This document shows, one piece after another, positions 33,050 through 42,604 of a DNA stretch of 64,000 nucleotides; positions within the stretch are counted from its first letter, which is position 1, and each line of letters opens with the position of its first letter. Position numbers and translations under genes: made by a program. The notes beneath the pieces were generated by a model. It made no database searches, was not told where the DNA came from, and saw nothing but the letters and a program-made list of their open reading frames with translations. Origin of the DNA: UBA6448 sp964345805 (GTDB lineage Bacteria > Bacillota_I > Bacilli_A > RF39 > UBA660); contig CAYFSK010000002.1 in NCBI GenBank assembly GCA_964345805.1, positions 1-64,000 on the forward strand, written 5' to 3'.

Positions 33050-34084
33050 TTATAAGTTTTTAATAAACCTGATAATAAGTGAATCTTCATCAGATTTTTG
33101 ATATTTTTTAATCATTTTCTTAACATCATATACCTTATAATATGTCTCATCATTAAGAAGCATTTGAGTTTCAAGTGCCATTATTACCAGTTCTTTATAA
33201 GCACTAGTTCCTAAAAAGTCAGATATTCTTTCTAAAATGTTAGGATTCATTTCACTTAATAAATTTTCATAGTATTCATCTGGCATGTTTTTGAATATAT
33301 ATTTATGACCATCATAATTTTTCAAAATTTTTAAAGCATCAAAATATCCTAAATATATATTGTTTCTTATATCTTTTTTCTTTAAAGATAATACTCTTGT
33401 AAGTTTTCTAGATGGTTTTATTTTAATAATTTCTACGTTTTTTAAAGGTTTTTGATTAACACCAATTGCTCTTAAATCAACAGCATATACTTTATCACAA
33501 CCTCTTTCTATTAACATATTATAAGGACAATTATTATATATACCACCATCAAAAAAGTAATTATCTTCATCAAGCTTTTCTGGTTTAAAAATAGGAAAAT
33601 AACAACTTGCTATTATATAATTATCTAGTTTGCCTAAAGGAATATCCTCAATAAATAAATCAAGTGGTTTTAAATCATTTAATCTTAAAGTAGAAAGACC
33701 AAACAATATTTTGCTTTTACGAACTTTGTTTTCAATATTATATTTTTTCAAAGCATCTTGCATACTTTTAATTTCAACGCCACCATTTTTAATTTTCTCT
33801 ACAATACTATCAAAAGTAAGCTCAAAATACTTTTCATCTTTAATATTTTTGTTAATTTTATCAGCAAGTTCTTTTGGAACTCCCAAAAACCTACTTATAT
33901 CAGCTTTAAGCCAAAAGTTTAATAATTTAGAAAAATTACCTGCAGCTATCATTGCTCCATTTAAAGAACCAATTGATGTACCAGTTATCATGTCAATTTT
34001 TATATTACATCTTTTTAAAGCAAGATATACCCCTACTTGATAACTTCCTTTAACTCCACCACCAGATAAAGCAAGTCCAATCAT
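33050..34084 (-). CDS. Patatin-like phospholipase
   Basis: Acyl hydrolase with the Ser-Asp dyad. The oxyanion loop GGGVKGSYQVG is at residue 8-18, the nucleophile motif GTSIGS near 38-43 and the Asp motif DGGIYNN near 174. No signal peptide, so it acts in the cytoplasm or at the inner face of the membrane, as bacterial RssA/YlbK-like proteins do. 344 residues; the C-terminal part after residue 260 is unassigned and helical. Its ATG overlaps the epimerase stop (ATGA), so the two are co-translated. Confidence 0.88.
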   Translation of the reverse strand: MIGLALSGGGVKGSYQVGVYLALKRCNIKIDMITGTSIGSLNGAMIAAGNFSKLLNFWLKADISRFLGVPKELADKINKNIKDEKYFELTFDSIVEKIKNGGVEIKSMQDALKKYNIENKVRKSKILFGLSTLRLNDLKPLDLFIEDIPLGKLDNYIIASCYFPIFKPEKLDEDNYFFDGGIYNNCPYNMLIERGCDKVYAVDLRAIGVNQKPLKNVEIIKIKPSRKLTRVLSLKKKDIRNNIYLGYFDALKILKNYDGHKYIFKNMPDEYYENLLSEMNPNILERISDFLGTSAYKELVIMALETQMLLNDETYYKVYDVKKMIKKYQKSDEDSLIIRFIKNL

Positions 34085-35013
34085 TTTTTCATCATCCTTT
34101 CAATAAAGAAGATGTTAATTTTAGCAAGTAATTTACGTGTTTTTCTTAACTTACTTCTTTGCCTTTGTCTATTATAATATTCACTTAAAGTATCGTTTTG
34201 ATATTTTAAAATTTTATTTGATTCATCTGTATCAAGTAAGATATTACTTTTATAATCTTTAGGTAAAAAAATCGAAGCCAGTAAGTAATTAAAACTAATA
34301 CCATGATATTTTAAAATATTAATTAAAATATTACCAAAATAATCTTGACAAGATTCCCCTCCCCCAATATTTAAAATTTTTCTGTTTATTTTTCTTATAT
34401 TACTAAGAGCATTAACAAAAGCAAGTGATGCATCTTCTTTAGTAATTACTTCTATTTTATCTTTTAAAGCAATATTATAAATAAAATGGTCATGTCTAAG
34501 GTCTCCTAAAACTAAAGGTATTCTTAAAATAACATAATTTTTTAATTTTGCTTTAATAAGATTTTCTGTCTCTAATTTAGCTATATTATAATATTCATCA
34601 TCACTTGGTTTTATTTTTTTATTTACTTTTCCTTCTTCTTTATAAAAAGATGTTGTTGATGAATATATTAAAGTGCATTTAGGATTATAATAGTTAATTG
34701 CTTTAATAATATTATTTGTTCCATCATAATCAATTATTTTTGATAGATCTTTTTTATAATTAGCAACCGGTGGTAGAACTGTTGCTAAATTAATTACATA
34801 ATCATAATCTTTAATTATTGAATCTATTAAAGATGAGTTTAGGATATCACCATATATAATTTTTATTTTCTTTTTAAAAGGACGTAAAAGGCTATGAACT
34901 TTTTTAGTTTTAAAATCTAAAGCAGCTACTTCATATTTTTCACTTGAAACTAAAGATTTAATTACATTTAAACCTATTACTCCTCCCGCCCCAGTTACTA
35001 AAACCTTTTTCAT
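34081..35013 (-). CDS. NAD-dependent epimerase/dehydratase family protein (extended SDR)
   Basis: Rossmann motif VTGAGGVIGLNVIKSL at residue 5-20, DYVINLATVLPP near 69, and a YYNIAKLETE segment near 140 in the place of the catalytic YxxxK (Y-N-I-A-K). The C-terminal half binds a substrate that cannot be named. The last 25 residues are basic (RQRQRSKLRKTRKLLAK), unusual for this family and possibly membrane- or nucleic acid-binding. It follows the cysteine desulfurase by 11 nt and overlaps the patatin gene, so it is in a three-gene unit. SDR of the sugar-nucleotide type is likely, but the exact activity is unknown. Confidence 0.8.
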   Translation of the reverse strand: MKKVLVTGAGGVIGLNVIKSLVSSEKYEVAALDFKTKKVHSLLRPFKKKIKIIYGDILNSSLIDSIIKDYDYVINLATVLPPVANYKKDLSKIIDYDGTNNIIKAINYYNPKCTLIYSSTTSFYKEEGKVNKKIKPSDDEYYNIAKLETENLIKAKLKNYVILRIPLVLGDLRHDHFIYNIALKDKIEVITKEDASLAFVNALSNIRKINRKILNIGGGESCQDYFGNILINILKYHGISFNYLLASIFLPKDYKSNILLDTDESNKILKYQNDTLSEYYNRQRQRSKLRKTRKLLAKINIFFIERMMKK

Positions 35014-35024
35014 ATCTTCTCCTT

Positions 35025-36137
35025 TTATTTTTCTAATAAACTATTAAACACTTCTAAAAACTTTTCTATTTCTTCTTTTGCTGTTAGATGAGAAATGCTT
35101 ATTCTAAGTGTATTTGCAGCAAGATGTGCATCTTTAGTAATAGCAAACACAGATTTTGATGGCATACTATCAAGCGAACATGCTGTTGTTGTAGAAAGAC
35201 AAATACCATTTTCTTCAAAACCTGTTAAAACGCTTTTTGTATCTTTATCAACAAGACTAATATTTAATGTGTTAGGTATAGAATTTTCTGGACTATTAAT
35301 ATGAATGTGTTTATTATTTTTTAAATCATCAGTAATCATTTCTTTTAACATTTTTACTCTTTTTTTTCGTTCAATAAGATTACTTGTTGCAAGTTCATAA
35401 GCTTTTAATGTTGAAAGTACATTAGCTGGAACTGGTGTGCCAGCTCTAAAAATAGTTGTTGATTTTCCCCCATGAACAAGAGGCGTTATTTTAATATTGT
35501 TTTTATTGATAAGTACTCCCATACCATTTAAACCAAAAAATTTATGAGGAGCAAAAGTAATAAAATCAACGCCTTCAAAATCTGTTTCTGTTTTGCCAAT
35601 TGCTTGGGTTGCATCAGTATGAAAAATTGCGTTAGGATATTTTTTTACTATTTTAGATGCTTCTTTAATAGGTTGTATTGTACCAAGTTCAGAATCAACA
35701 TAACAAAGACTTACTAAAATAGTTTTATCATTCATTTCTTTTTCTAATACTTCTAAATCAATTATTCCTTTTTCGGTAATAGGAATAACTACTACATCAT
35801 AGCCCTTCGATGCTAAATAATTACATGGAGCAACAACTGATGAATGTTCTAAGGCCGAAATAATAATTTTATTTCCTTTATCTTTATAATAATCAGCAAC
35901 TCCTTTAATAACCATATTATTAGATTCTGTTGCACCAGATGTATATATGATTCCTTCCTTATCACAATCAAATATTAAACCAAACTTAAGCGAAGCATTT
36001 TCTATTTCTCTTCGTGCAAGTTTACCTAAATAATGATTACTGTTGGGATTGGCAATATATTTTCTTGTTGCATCAACATAAACTTCTAATACTTTTTCAT
36101 CAACACTTGTATTTGCTGCATAATCTAAATAAATCAT
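35025..36137 (-). CDS. Cysteine desulfurase (NifS/IscS family)
   Basis: PLP enzyme that moves sulfur from cysteine to acceptor proteins. Motifs: YLDYAANTSVDEKV at the start, SGATESNN near 66-73, HTDATQAIGK near 173, and the PLP Lys in TFAPHKFFGLNG near 197. The active Cys is in the CLSTTTACSLDSMP segment near 325. 370 residues, typical of the class II-like NifS/IscS-short group. No IscU/SufU or ThiI gene is next to it in the window, so its partner (Fe-S, thio-tRNA) cannot be told. It starts a unit with epimerase and patatin genes. Confidence 0.9.
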   Translation of the reverse strand: MIYLDYAANTSVDEKVLEVYVDATRKYIANPNSNHYLGKLARREIENASLKFGLIFDCDKEGIIYTSGATESNNMVIKGVADYYKDKGNKIIISALEHSSVVAPCNYLASKGYDVVVIPITEKGIIDLEVLEKEMNDKTILVSLCYVDSELGTIQPIKEASKIVKKYPNAIFHTDATQAIGKTETDFEGVDFITFAPHKFFGLNGMGVLINKNNIKITPLVHGGKSTTIFRAGTPVPANVLSTLKAYELATSNLIERKKRVKMLKEMITDDLKNNKHIHINSPENSIPNTLNISLVDKDTKSVLTGFEENGICLSTTTACSLDSMPSKSVFAITKDAHLAANTLRISISHLTAKEEIEKFLEVFNSLLEK

Positions 36138-36146
36138 CTTTTCTCC

Positions 36147-37325
36147 TTATAATTTGAATGTCAACCATTCTGGTTTGATTATTAATAATAAACCTATAAT
36201 AACCATAATAATTCCACTTATTAATATACAAAGCTTGCTATATTTATTTGTAATTCCAGTTACCTCTAATGTTAAAACCGATATAACAAATACTATTAAA
36301 TCATCAGCTATATAAAATAAAATATATAAAAGTAAATATAAAATTCTAGCAACACCAGTTACATTATTAATTGATAATATTTCTGAAAATACTACTGGAA
36401 AACCAAAAGTACATGCTAGTTCTATTAAATTAACACTTGCTGCAAGAATAGCAATACCAAGAATGCTTAAAATAAAGCTTTTACTTTGAAGAGCCTTGTT
36501 CATCTTTTTAATAATCGTTTTTCTTTTCTTATCATCAACAACATGACATCCAGTATCTTCATTTTTTGTTATAAAATATTTTCTTAAATTAAATAACCCA
36601 GCAAGAATAATAAAGATAGCAATAAGAACTTTTAAACTTTGAACTGCTTTAATACTTAAAAAGAAGTTTAATCCTAACATTGAAAGGAAATATACTAAAG
36701 CTGAGACAAATAAGAAGGTCAAACCTAAAAGCCACATCTTCTTTTTATCTTTCATATTAAATAACATATTAATTAAGAAAATAAGTATCCACATTGCACA
36801 AGGATTAAAACCATCTAAAAAACCAAGAACTATAGCAACAAGAGGAAGTGATACTTCTTTTATATTTACTTCTCCTATTAAAGGAATCTTGATAGTATCT
36901 TTTTCTTTTGGTTCTTCCTTGCTTAAATAATCTTCAATTTGTTTTTCTATTTTAGATTTAGTAACATCTGAAAAACCTGAAAAGCTCTTATCACCGATTA
37001 CTGTAAATGGTACTTGATTAGGTATTTTATCAAATAATTTACAAACCTTTTCAAAATAATCATAATTTTGATTTGATATTGATAGTTCATAATCGTATAT
37101 ATTTATATCTTGAGAATATTCTTTTATTATTTCTTCAAGCCAGTCTTCTTCCAATGCACAATGAGGACATCCATCTTTATGAAAAAAATAAATGTTTATT
37201 TTATCATCCTCTGGAATAACTCCAACAATATCAAAAACTTTATCTTCATAAGTCTTTGATAAAGCAAAGATATTTAAAGGTATAATTAATAATAATAAAA
37301 GCAAATATTTTATATATCTTTTCAT
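36147..37325 (-). CDS. Thioredoxin-domain / DsbD-CcdA-like membrane redox protein
   Basis: 392 residues with a signal segment (1-22), a thioredoxin-like external domain with CPHC near residue 53-56 and a cis-Pro-like QVPFTV near 103, then six to seven membrane helices from about 155 on. The membrane part resembles DsbD/CcdA: GFLDGFNPCAMWILIFLI near 169 (conserved NPC) and a second Cys in VNLIELACTFGFP near 302. CcdA-type proteins pass electrons from cytoplasmic thioredoxin across the membrane; here the donor-acceptor domain is fused at the N-terminus. Its start overlaps the small thioredoxin-like gene (ATGA). Likely role: reducing exported disulfides. Confidence 0.82.
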   Translation of the reverse strand: MKRYIKYLLLLLLIIPLNIFALSKTYEDKVFDIVGVIPEDDKINIYFFHKDGCPHCALEEDWLEEIIKEYSQDINIYDYELSISNQNYDYFEKVCKLFDKIPNQVPFTVIGDKSFSGFSDVTKSKIEKQIEDYLSKEEPKEKDTIKIPLIGEVNIKEVSLPLVAIVLGFLDGFNPCAMWILIFLINMLFNMKDKKKMWLLGLTFLFVSALVYFLSMLGLNFFLSIKAVQSLKVLIAIFIILAGLFNLRKYFITKNEDTGCHVVDDKKRKTIIKKMNKALQSKSFILSILGIAILAASVNLIELACTFGFPVVFSEILSINNVTGVARILYLLLYILFYIADDLIVFVISVLTLEVTGITNKYSKLCILISGIIMVIIGLLLIIKPEWLTFKL

Positions 37326-37588
37326 TTTATATCTCCTAGTAAATTAATAATATCTTCAGATGGTTTTTCACCAACTAACCTTCCATACTCTTTATCATCT
37401 TTAGTAAAAATAATAACGGGTAAAATTTTACCTACATTATATTTTTCTATTATATCTTCATCAAAATCATAATCATATTCTATTATTTCAACTAAAGGAT
37501 AAATCTCTTTTATTTTCTTTAGTTCTTTTTTTAAGATTAAACAAGATGGACACCATAAAGCACTAATTACTAATATTTTTTTATTCAT
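37322..37588 (-). CDS. Small thioredoxin-like protein
   Basis: 88 residues with the thioredoxin fold order: strand, active-site LWCPSC at residue 12-17, helix (LKKELKKIKEIY), strand, and a cis-Pro in GKILPVIIF near 57-65. No signal peptide, so it is cytoplasmic. It overlaps the DsbD-like gene by 4 nt and could be the electron donor to it. The CPSC active site is uncommon. Upstream 118 nt hold only AT-rich sequence. Confidence 0.85.
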   Translation of the reverse strand: MNKKILVISALWCPSCLILKKELKKIKEIYPLVEIIEYDYDFDEDIIEKYNVGKILPVIIFTKDDKEYGRLVGEKPSEDIINLLGDIK

Positions 37589-37685
37589 ACTAAATCACTT
37601 TCTTTAAACATATCTCTTATATTTTACTATCTTTTATGTTTTTAAACAATATTATTATATAAAAGATTGTTTCTTAAGACATATA

Positions 37686-37708
37686 AAAAGTGATTAATAT
37701 CACCTTTT
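37686..37708 (-). terminator. Intrinsic terminator overlapping the lipoprotein stop
   Basis: Stem AAAGGTGAT/ATCACTTTT on the - strand (one G-U pair), 4-nt loop, then TTAT. The stop codon at 37707-37709 is in the stem. Confidence 0.7.
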
Positions 37709-38258
37709 ATTTATTTAATTTAATACTTTCTAGTAAATGATTTATTTCTTCTTCTAGTAAAGAGAAATCCATTTTATTATTTGAAGCAACACACATAAAT
37801 TTTATATAAAATTTAGTATCATCAATTAGTCCAAAATAAGTTCTTGTAACACCATTTTTTTCAGTATCAAATTCATCTACATAACTAAGTTCTAAAACAT
37901 CATTTTTATATGTGTTTTTTCTTATTGTAAGGCCTTCGATATATTTTTCTAGTAATAAAAGATCATTATAATACTCATCAGCATTTGAATATTTATTATT
38001 TTTTGATACTCTTATTTCTATCATAGTTACAATAGCATCATTAATTGTATTTGGATCAAGTATTTGGGTATTATTTCCTCCTCCTACAATATTAATTTGA
38101 TATTTTTCCCATTTAGAAGGAGCTTCATATGTAAACAACTCATTTTTATAAGTTGTATATTTACTATCTTTTTTTACTATTTCTTCATTTTTATTATTTT
38201 TACCACAACCCGTAATAAATAAGCAAAAAATTATTAATAATAAGATATATTTTTTCAT
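37707..38258 (-). CDS. Lipoprotein, PsbP-like
   Basis: 183 residues. Signal peptide with lipobox FITGC (Cys18), so it is a substrate for Lgt, whose gene is at 56.9 kb. The mature part begins with a Lys/Asn-rich spacer and a YTTYKNELFTYEAPSKWEKY segment that resembles PsbP-like domains; such small lipoproteins are common in Firmicutes and their roles are mostly unknown. It is last of three genes, overlapping the deacetylase stop by 4 nt with its RBS inside that gene. Confidence 0.75.
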   Translation of the reverse strand: MKKYILLLIIFCLFITGCGKNNKNEEIVKKDSKYTTYKNELFTYEAPSKWEKYQINIVGGGNNTQILDPNTINDAIVTMIEIRVSKNNKYSNADEYYNDLLLLEKYIEGLTIRKNTYKNDVLELSYVDEFDTEKNGVTRTYFGLIDDTKFYIKFMCVASNNKMDFSLLEEEINHLLESIKLNK

Positions 38259-39583
38259 TTTTTTCTCCTTACCATTTTAGTTAATAATATGATTGCTATA
38301 AATATTACTACTAAACTAATACTTAATACTATTCTAAATTCAGTGTTATTTCTCTTAATAAAAACTGTTCCCGTTTCGTTTTCTATTGTTATTGGATTTG
38401 TTTTAATAATAACGTTTTCAAATAAATCATCTTTGTTTTTATCATCACCAACATCTGTATAATATAGTCCAAAATAATTAGGATTTAATTTTGTTATTTG
38501 TTTTGATGATGTATATTCATTATTATTACCATTAAGCCAAGCAGTAAACCAAGTATTTTGCTGAGATATATGATATTTAAAGCTTTCCCTAGCTACTTCA
38601 TAAGCAGTTTTATTATCAAATTTTTCTAAAGGAGCATCAATATCAAGAACCATTTTATTTTTATCATATAAATGTAAATATACTTTTTGAACATTATATG
38701 GCTTATATCCTTCGATTATATAATTATCATCATTAATATAATCTAACACTTTTTTTACTAGGTAACTATTATAAATATGCTGACCATGACCATATTCACC
38801 AGCCTCATCATGTCCAACAAGAACATATGGGCGAAGACGTCTTATTATAGTTACATATTCTTTTAAAATATCTTCTTCTGTGTATCCTTTATTTTCGGCA
38901 TCTCTTTTAGCTTTTTCCATGCTTTCTGAATAGGCATCCGGAATAAGACCCATTGTTGGATATTCATCAACACCAGAGTGCCATAAACCATTTAACTGTT
39001 CATGTAATCTAGATGCATTTTTTATACCCTTAGCATTTGAATGATCAACTAAATATACTACATGAACTATTTTTTTTGCATTAACATAGTATGGTAAAAG
39101 ACCTGCAAAAAATAGTTGTTCATCATCAGAATGGGTTGAGAAAAGCATTAAGTCTACTTTATCGTGTTTTTTCCATATTTGTACATCTTTTGGAACATCA
39201 CCACTTGAATAAGCATATATTTCAGAAATTTTTACTTCACTGTTATATTTAATTGTTATATCAGTTGCTTCTTTTTTTAAATCAATATATTCATGAAGAA
39301 AACCACTTGTACCAATATCAAGTGTTGTTTCATTAAAAGTTATTGTTCCTTCAGTACTTTTCTCTTCATATAATATATATAATTTTTCTATCTTTTCATC
39401 ACTTTTAATTTTAATTACTTCACCATTTTCAATGCCTAAATAAGTCTTATAATTATTGTCAGATAAAGTATTAAAAACTTTATCATTAACCTTTAAAGTG
39501 TATTTAACTTTCTCTGCTTCTTTTGAATTAACATTAATAGCAAAAAGAAATAAAAATATTATAATTATCTTTTTTATTTGCAT
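38255..39583 (-). CDS. Membrane-anchored PIG-L family deacetylase
   Basis: 442 residues: a signal sequence (1-20), an N-terminal beta-rich domain (to about 140), a PIG-L/LmbE deacetylase domain, and a C-terminal membrane helix (about 415-437) with a basic tail. The metal motif is THSDDE (family AHPDDE; the Pro is Ser here), with a second His in GHGQHIYN, and SRLHEQLNGL near 195. PIG-L enzymes remove N-acetyl groups from sugars such as GlcNAc; being outside the cell and membrane-tied, it probably acts on a surface glycan or lipid-linked sugar. It is flanked by two lipoprotein genes with overlaps of 10 and 4 nt. Confidence 0.82.
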   Translation of the reverse strand: MQIKKIIIIFLFLFAINVNSKEAEKVKYTLKVNDKVFNTLSDNNYKTYLGIENGEVIKIKSDEKIEKLYILYEEKSTEGTITFNETTLDIGTSGFLHEYIDLKKEATDITIKYNSEVKISEIYAYSSGDVPKDVQIWKKHDKVDLMLFSTHSDDEQLFFAGLLPYYVNAKKIVHVVYLVDHSNAKGIKNASRLHEQLNGLWHSGVDEYPTMGLIPDAYSESMEKAKRDAENKGYTEEDILKEYVTIIRRLRPYVLVGHDEAGEYGHGQHIYNSYLVKKVLDYINDDNYIIEGYKPYNVQKVYLHLYDKNKMVLDIDAPLEKFDNKTAYEVARESFKYHISQQNTWFTAWLNGNNNEYTSSKQITKLNPNYFGLYYTDVGDDKNKDDLFENVIIKTNPITIENETGTVFIKRNNTEFRIVLSISLVVIFIAIILLTKMVRRKK

Positions 39584-40263
39584 GTTACTCCTTTGTTACA
39601 TATACTTATTTGATAATAAGATCTTCCTTTATAATTACCTTTTTCATCAAAATCATCTTCAGTATCAAAAGTAAATACTTTTAAAGTTATTGGCGATGAT
39701 ATGTCATTAATTTTTGATCCAGCTGTTAATTTAATTGATGTAAAATAAGTATCATTATTAAAATCTTTATCTTCAACATGTGAATACCAGTTATCAAAAC
39801 GATGAACATATGCATCATATAAATACACTTCTAAATAATCATAATATTTTTTCATATCAGACGGCTTTAAAATATTATAATTAACATGAGTTTCATCTTT
39901 TAAATAATAATCAATATTAAATCCCATCTTAATATTATGATCTGGATCAATTTGAACCCATAAGTCATGGAAAAATTCCCTTGGTTTTGCTGCATGGGCT
40001 AGGCTTTTCTTATTTGAAGGAAAAATTTCAAAAGTATTAATATCCTTTTTAGGAGTAAAAGTTTCTCCATAACTGCCTTCTATGATATAGTGTTCTTTAT
40101 TATTTGCATCATATATACCTATTGGCATCGGATTATTATCTTTATATGTATCTTTTACTTCTTCTTTTGTTTTACTAATAATATTTTTTTCAAAAGTATT
40201 ATCTTTTTTCTCACAGCCAAATAAAAACAACACACATATAATAAGTAAGATATATTTTTTCAT
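39574..40263 (-). CDS. Lipoprotein of unknown function
   Basis: 229 residues with a lipoprotein signal (MKKYILLIICVLFLFGC, Cys17). The leader is close to that of the downstream lipoprotein (MKKYILL). The mature part has many Tyr, Asp and Lys residues. A HDLWVQIDPDHNIKMGFNID segment near 105 stands out, but I recognise no domain. First of three overlapping genes with the PIG-L deacetylase, so a shared surface-glycan role is likely. Confidence 0.7.
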   Translation of the reverse strand: MKKYILLIICVLFLFGCEKKDNTFEKNIISKTKEEVKDTYKDNNPMPIGIYDANNKEHYIIEGSYGETFTPKKDINTFEIFPSNKKSLAHAAKPREFFHDLWVQIDPDHNIKMGFNIDYYLKDETHVNYNILKPSDMKKYYDYLEVYLYDAYVHRFDNWYSHVEDKDFNNDTYFTSIKLTAGSKINDISSPITLKVFTFDTEDDFDEKGNYKGRSYYQISICNKGVTCK

Positions 40264-40304
40264 ATTATCACCAATTTAATTATACTAAATTTTTAATAAT
40301 TTAA

Positions 40305-40326
40305 AAAGAGTAACAATGTACTCTTT
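40305..40326 (-). terminator. Intrinsic terminator overlapping the metallopeptidase stop
   Basis: Stem AAAGAGTA/TACTCTTT with a 6-nt loop followed by TT on the - strand; the stop is at the stem base (40325-40327). Confidence 0.75.
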
Positions 40327-41308
40327 ACTTTCTTTTTTGTAGGCTTCTACTATAACTTCCTACAGCTTCTTTACCACTTAGAATAATATCTTCTAGGCCA
40401 ATTTGTTTTATAATATCAACTTCTTTATGTTCATCAAACATAGTTAAAAACTGATTTAATGAAGTTGCTTTTTTATTTTGACGATACTCATTTACTAAAT
40501 ATAATGCTAATAAATGGTCAAAAACATTTCTAAAACCAATTGTAGATGTAAAATTATTAGGATCTACAAGATTAGAAAATTGATGATTAATAATTATTAT
40601 TATATCATCAAGTAAGTCTCTTTCTATTTTTAAAGCGTCTTTATAATAACCATTTTCTTTTAGAAAATCAATAAAAGCATATTCAATAAATTTAGGATAA
40701 GTTTCTACTAAAAAGGAACTTGAAAAAGTTAGACCTTCTTCTGGAGAGGTTGCATCTTTAAATTGAAAAGCATGGGCCAGTTCATGAGGAAGAGTACTTG
40801 TAGTTAACATCTTACCATTAAATCTTGTTAAAATATAAGGCTTATTATCAGTTAAAAGCTTGTAATAAATACCTTTACCTGTTTTATTTGGATATGGTTT
40901 TGGATTAAGTTCAATTCTATTTTCAAGCATAGCTAAATTAAATATTTCATGCATAGAAATATTATTTTCTCTTAAAAAAGCTTGCATTAACTCAACATAT
41001 TCTTGAAGAGAAATTTTACTTATAAAATGAAATTTATCAGGTAATTTTAAATCAAGATACTTACCCATTAAATTTTTAATATTTTCAGTTTTTTCTTTTA
41101 AAAAAGATGAAGATACCTCATCATAAAAAGAAGATGTAAATAAGGCAAGTTCTTTATTATCACAAGTATATTTACTTCCAGTTAAATAAGCTAATATATT
41201 TTTAATTGAATCTATATCAAGAGCTAAAGACATATTAGTTTTATCTTTAGCTTGCATTTTTTCAAGATGAATTAATTTTGCTTTTAAATAATCAATATCA
41301 ATTCTCAT
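40325..41308 (-). CDS. Putative zinc metallopeptidase (M3-like gluzincin)
   Basis: 327 residues, cytoplasmic. HELAHAF near residue 162 (HExxH zinc motif) lies downstream of TLP, and a Glu in FLVETYPKFIEYAF some 25 residues later could be the third zinc ligand, as in M3 oligopeptidases. The N-terminal half is helical. It is about half the length of full M3 enzymes (550-600), so it may be a single-lobe relative. There is no clear partner next to it; it has its own promoter space and terminator. Confidence 0.7.
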   Translation of the reverse strand: MRIDIDYLKAKLIHLEKMQAKDKTNMSLALDIDSIKNILAYLTGSKYTCDNKELALFTSSFYDEVSSSFLKEKTENIKNLMGKYLDLKLPDKFHFISKISLQEYVELMQAFLRENNISMHEIFNLAMLENRIELNPKPYPNKTGKGIYYKLLTDNKPYILTRFNGKMLTTSTLPHELAHAFQFKDATSPEEGLTFSSSFLVETYPKFIEYAFIDFLKENGYYKDALKIERDLLDDIIIIINHQFSNLVDPNNFTSTIGFRNVFDHLLALYLVNEYRQNKKATSLNQFLTMFDEHKEVDIIKQIGLEDIILSGKEAVGSYSRSLQKRK

Positions 41309-41387
41309 ACAAAACCCCCTTAACGCTTAATAATATAGCATAATGTAAGAGAAAATGCAAATTTGATTATCCTTTTTTTAAATAAAA

Positions 41388-41407
41388 AAAGCAATTATTA
41401 TTGCTTT
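41388..41407 (-). terminator. Intrinsic terminator of the yqeY gene
   Basis: Stem AAAGCAAT/ATTGCTTT, 4-nt loop, followed by TTTTTT on the - strand; the stop at 41407-41409 overlaps it. Confidence 0.8.
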
Positions 41408-41856
41408 TATGAAAGTTTTTCTTTTACAATGCTTGATACTTTACTCATATCAGCACTATTTCCTATTTTACTAGTTAATGTCTTCATAACTATGCCCATT
41501 TCTTTTAATGATGTTGCTCCTGTTTCTTTAATAACAGCTAAAACTTCTTTTTCAATTTCTTCATCACTTAATTGAGCAGGAAGATAAATATTTAAAATAT
41601 CTATTTCTTTTTTAAGATCTGATACTTTATCCATCTTTTCATATTTAGTATATTCTTCGATTGAACTTTCTCTTTGTTTAATATTTCTTTTTACAATAGT
41701 TATTACTTCTTCATCACTTAAAGTTTCATCTTTACCTTTTTTAGTAATTTCCAATTGTAAAGCAGATTTAAGCATTCTTATAACTGATAACTTAAATTTA
41801 TCACCAGTTTTCATAGCTTCTTTTAAATCATTATTTATTTTTTCAAATAAAGTCAT
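41407..41856 (-). CDS. yqeY: GatB/YqeY domain protein
   Basis: 149 residues of the YqeY family, related to the C-terminal domain of the GatB amidotransferase subunit. N-terminal INNDLKEAMKTGDKFKLSVI with RMLKSAL near 29, then KQRESSIEEY and AQLSDEEIE near 95 and the MGIVMKTL end motif. Stand-alone members bind tRNA-like features or act in unknown ways. It is single-gene, with own terminator. Confidence 0.88.
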   Translation of the reverse strand: MTLFEKINNDLKEAMKTGDKFKLSVIRMLKSALQLEITKKGKDETLSDEEVITIVKRNIKQRESSIEEYTKYEKMDKVSDLKKEIDILNIYLPAQLSDEEIEKEVLAVIKETGATSLKEMGIVMKTLTSKIGNSADMSKVSSIVKEKLS

Positions 41857-41908
41857 TTTATCACCTTCTTTATATATTTTATATCAAAAAAGCCTTTTTA
41901 TCAAATTA

Positions 41909-42556
41909 TTATTTTCTTTGTCTTGACCTACCTATTTTATGACCTGAAGCATAATCAGATACTAATCTAAAGTTTTCATCATATGGGTATTTTTGTTGAC
42001 CAAATTTTAAGCACATCTCTCCAAAAGAATCGCCACTTTCTAATAAATCTTTAACTGTTTTATCTGTTATAGCATTATTATGAGGCTGATTATTTAAATC
42101 AACACATCCTTCTTCATCATACAATTTACTTTGCAAATCAAATTCTAACTTATCACATTGATAAGCAAATTTTGCTTCAGGTGTTTTTTGTTCATCAAAC
42201 TCTAAAAATAAACCTTCTATTTCATTTCCACTTAGTAAACCTCTTAATATTTTATGCACAGCTTGTCTTTCAAGCTTTTCTTTTTCTTCTCTAGAAATAT
42301 CAAATAAAGTAAAATCACCAATAACTGCTTCACCTATTTCATGAATAGCTAGCATAAAAATAACTTTTTTAATATCAATATCATAGTCAAACTCAGATTT
42401 CATGGCTAAAGCTAACATTTGAACCCCAAAAACATGCTCAGCAACACTTTCTATTCTTTCCCTTTGGACATTCCAACTTTTCCATCCTGTCCTAATTACA
42501 TCTTTAAGCCTGTTACAAAGTACATAGTACTTAATAACATTTACCTCTTTTGACAC
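41909..42556 (-). CDS. HD-domain phosphohydrolase, YfbR/HDDC2-like
   Basis: 215 residues. HD domain ligands: His in SVAEHVFGVQM near residue 38, HE in MLAIHEIGEAVIGD near 71-85 and the final Asp in AYQCDKLEFDLQSK near 136. The E-H-x-x-x-x pattern and the IGEA-x-x-GD motif match the YfbR/HDDC2 5'-deoxynucleotidase group, which removes phosphate from dNMPs. Substrate could also be another nucleotide. It stands alone between rarA and yqeY. Confidence 0.8.
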   Translation of the reverse strand: MSKEVNVIKYYVLCNRLKDVIRTGWKSWNVQRERIESVAEHVFGVQMLALAMKSEFDYDIDIKKVIFMLAIHEIGEAVIGDFTLFDISREEKEKLERQAVHKILRGLLSGNEIEGLFLEFDEQKTPEAKFAYQCDKLEFDLQSKLYDEEGCVDLNNQPHNNAITDKTVKDLLESGDSFGEMCLKFGQQKYPYDENFRLVSDYASGHKIGRSRQRK

Positions 42557-42604
42557 TATACCCTCCTAATTATTTATTATATATTAATAAATATTTGGAG
42601 TCAA

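Noticed and set aside
36147..37325. Cytochrome c biogenesis role for the CcdA-like protein
   Set aside because: No cytochrome genes in view and a thioredoxin domain fused; a general thiol role fits better.
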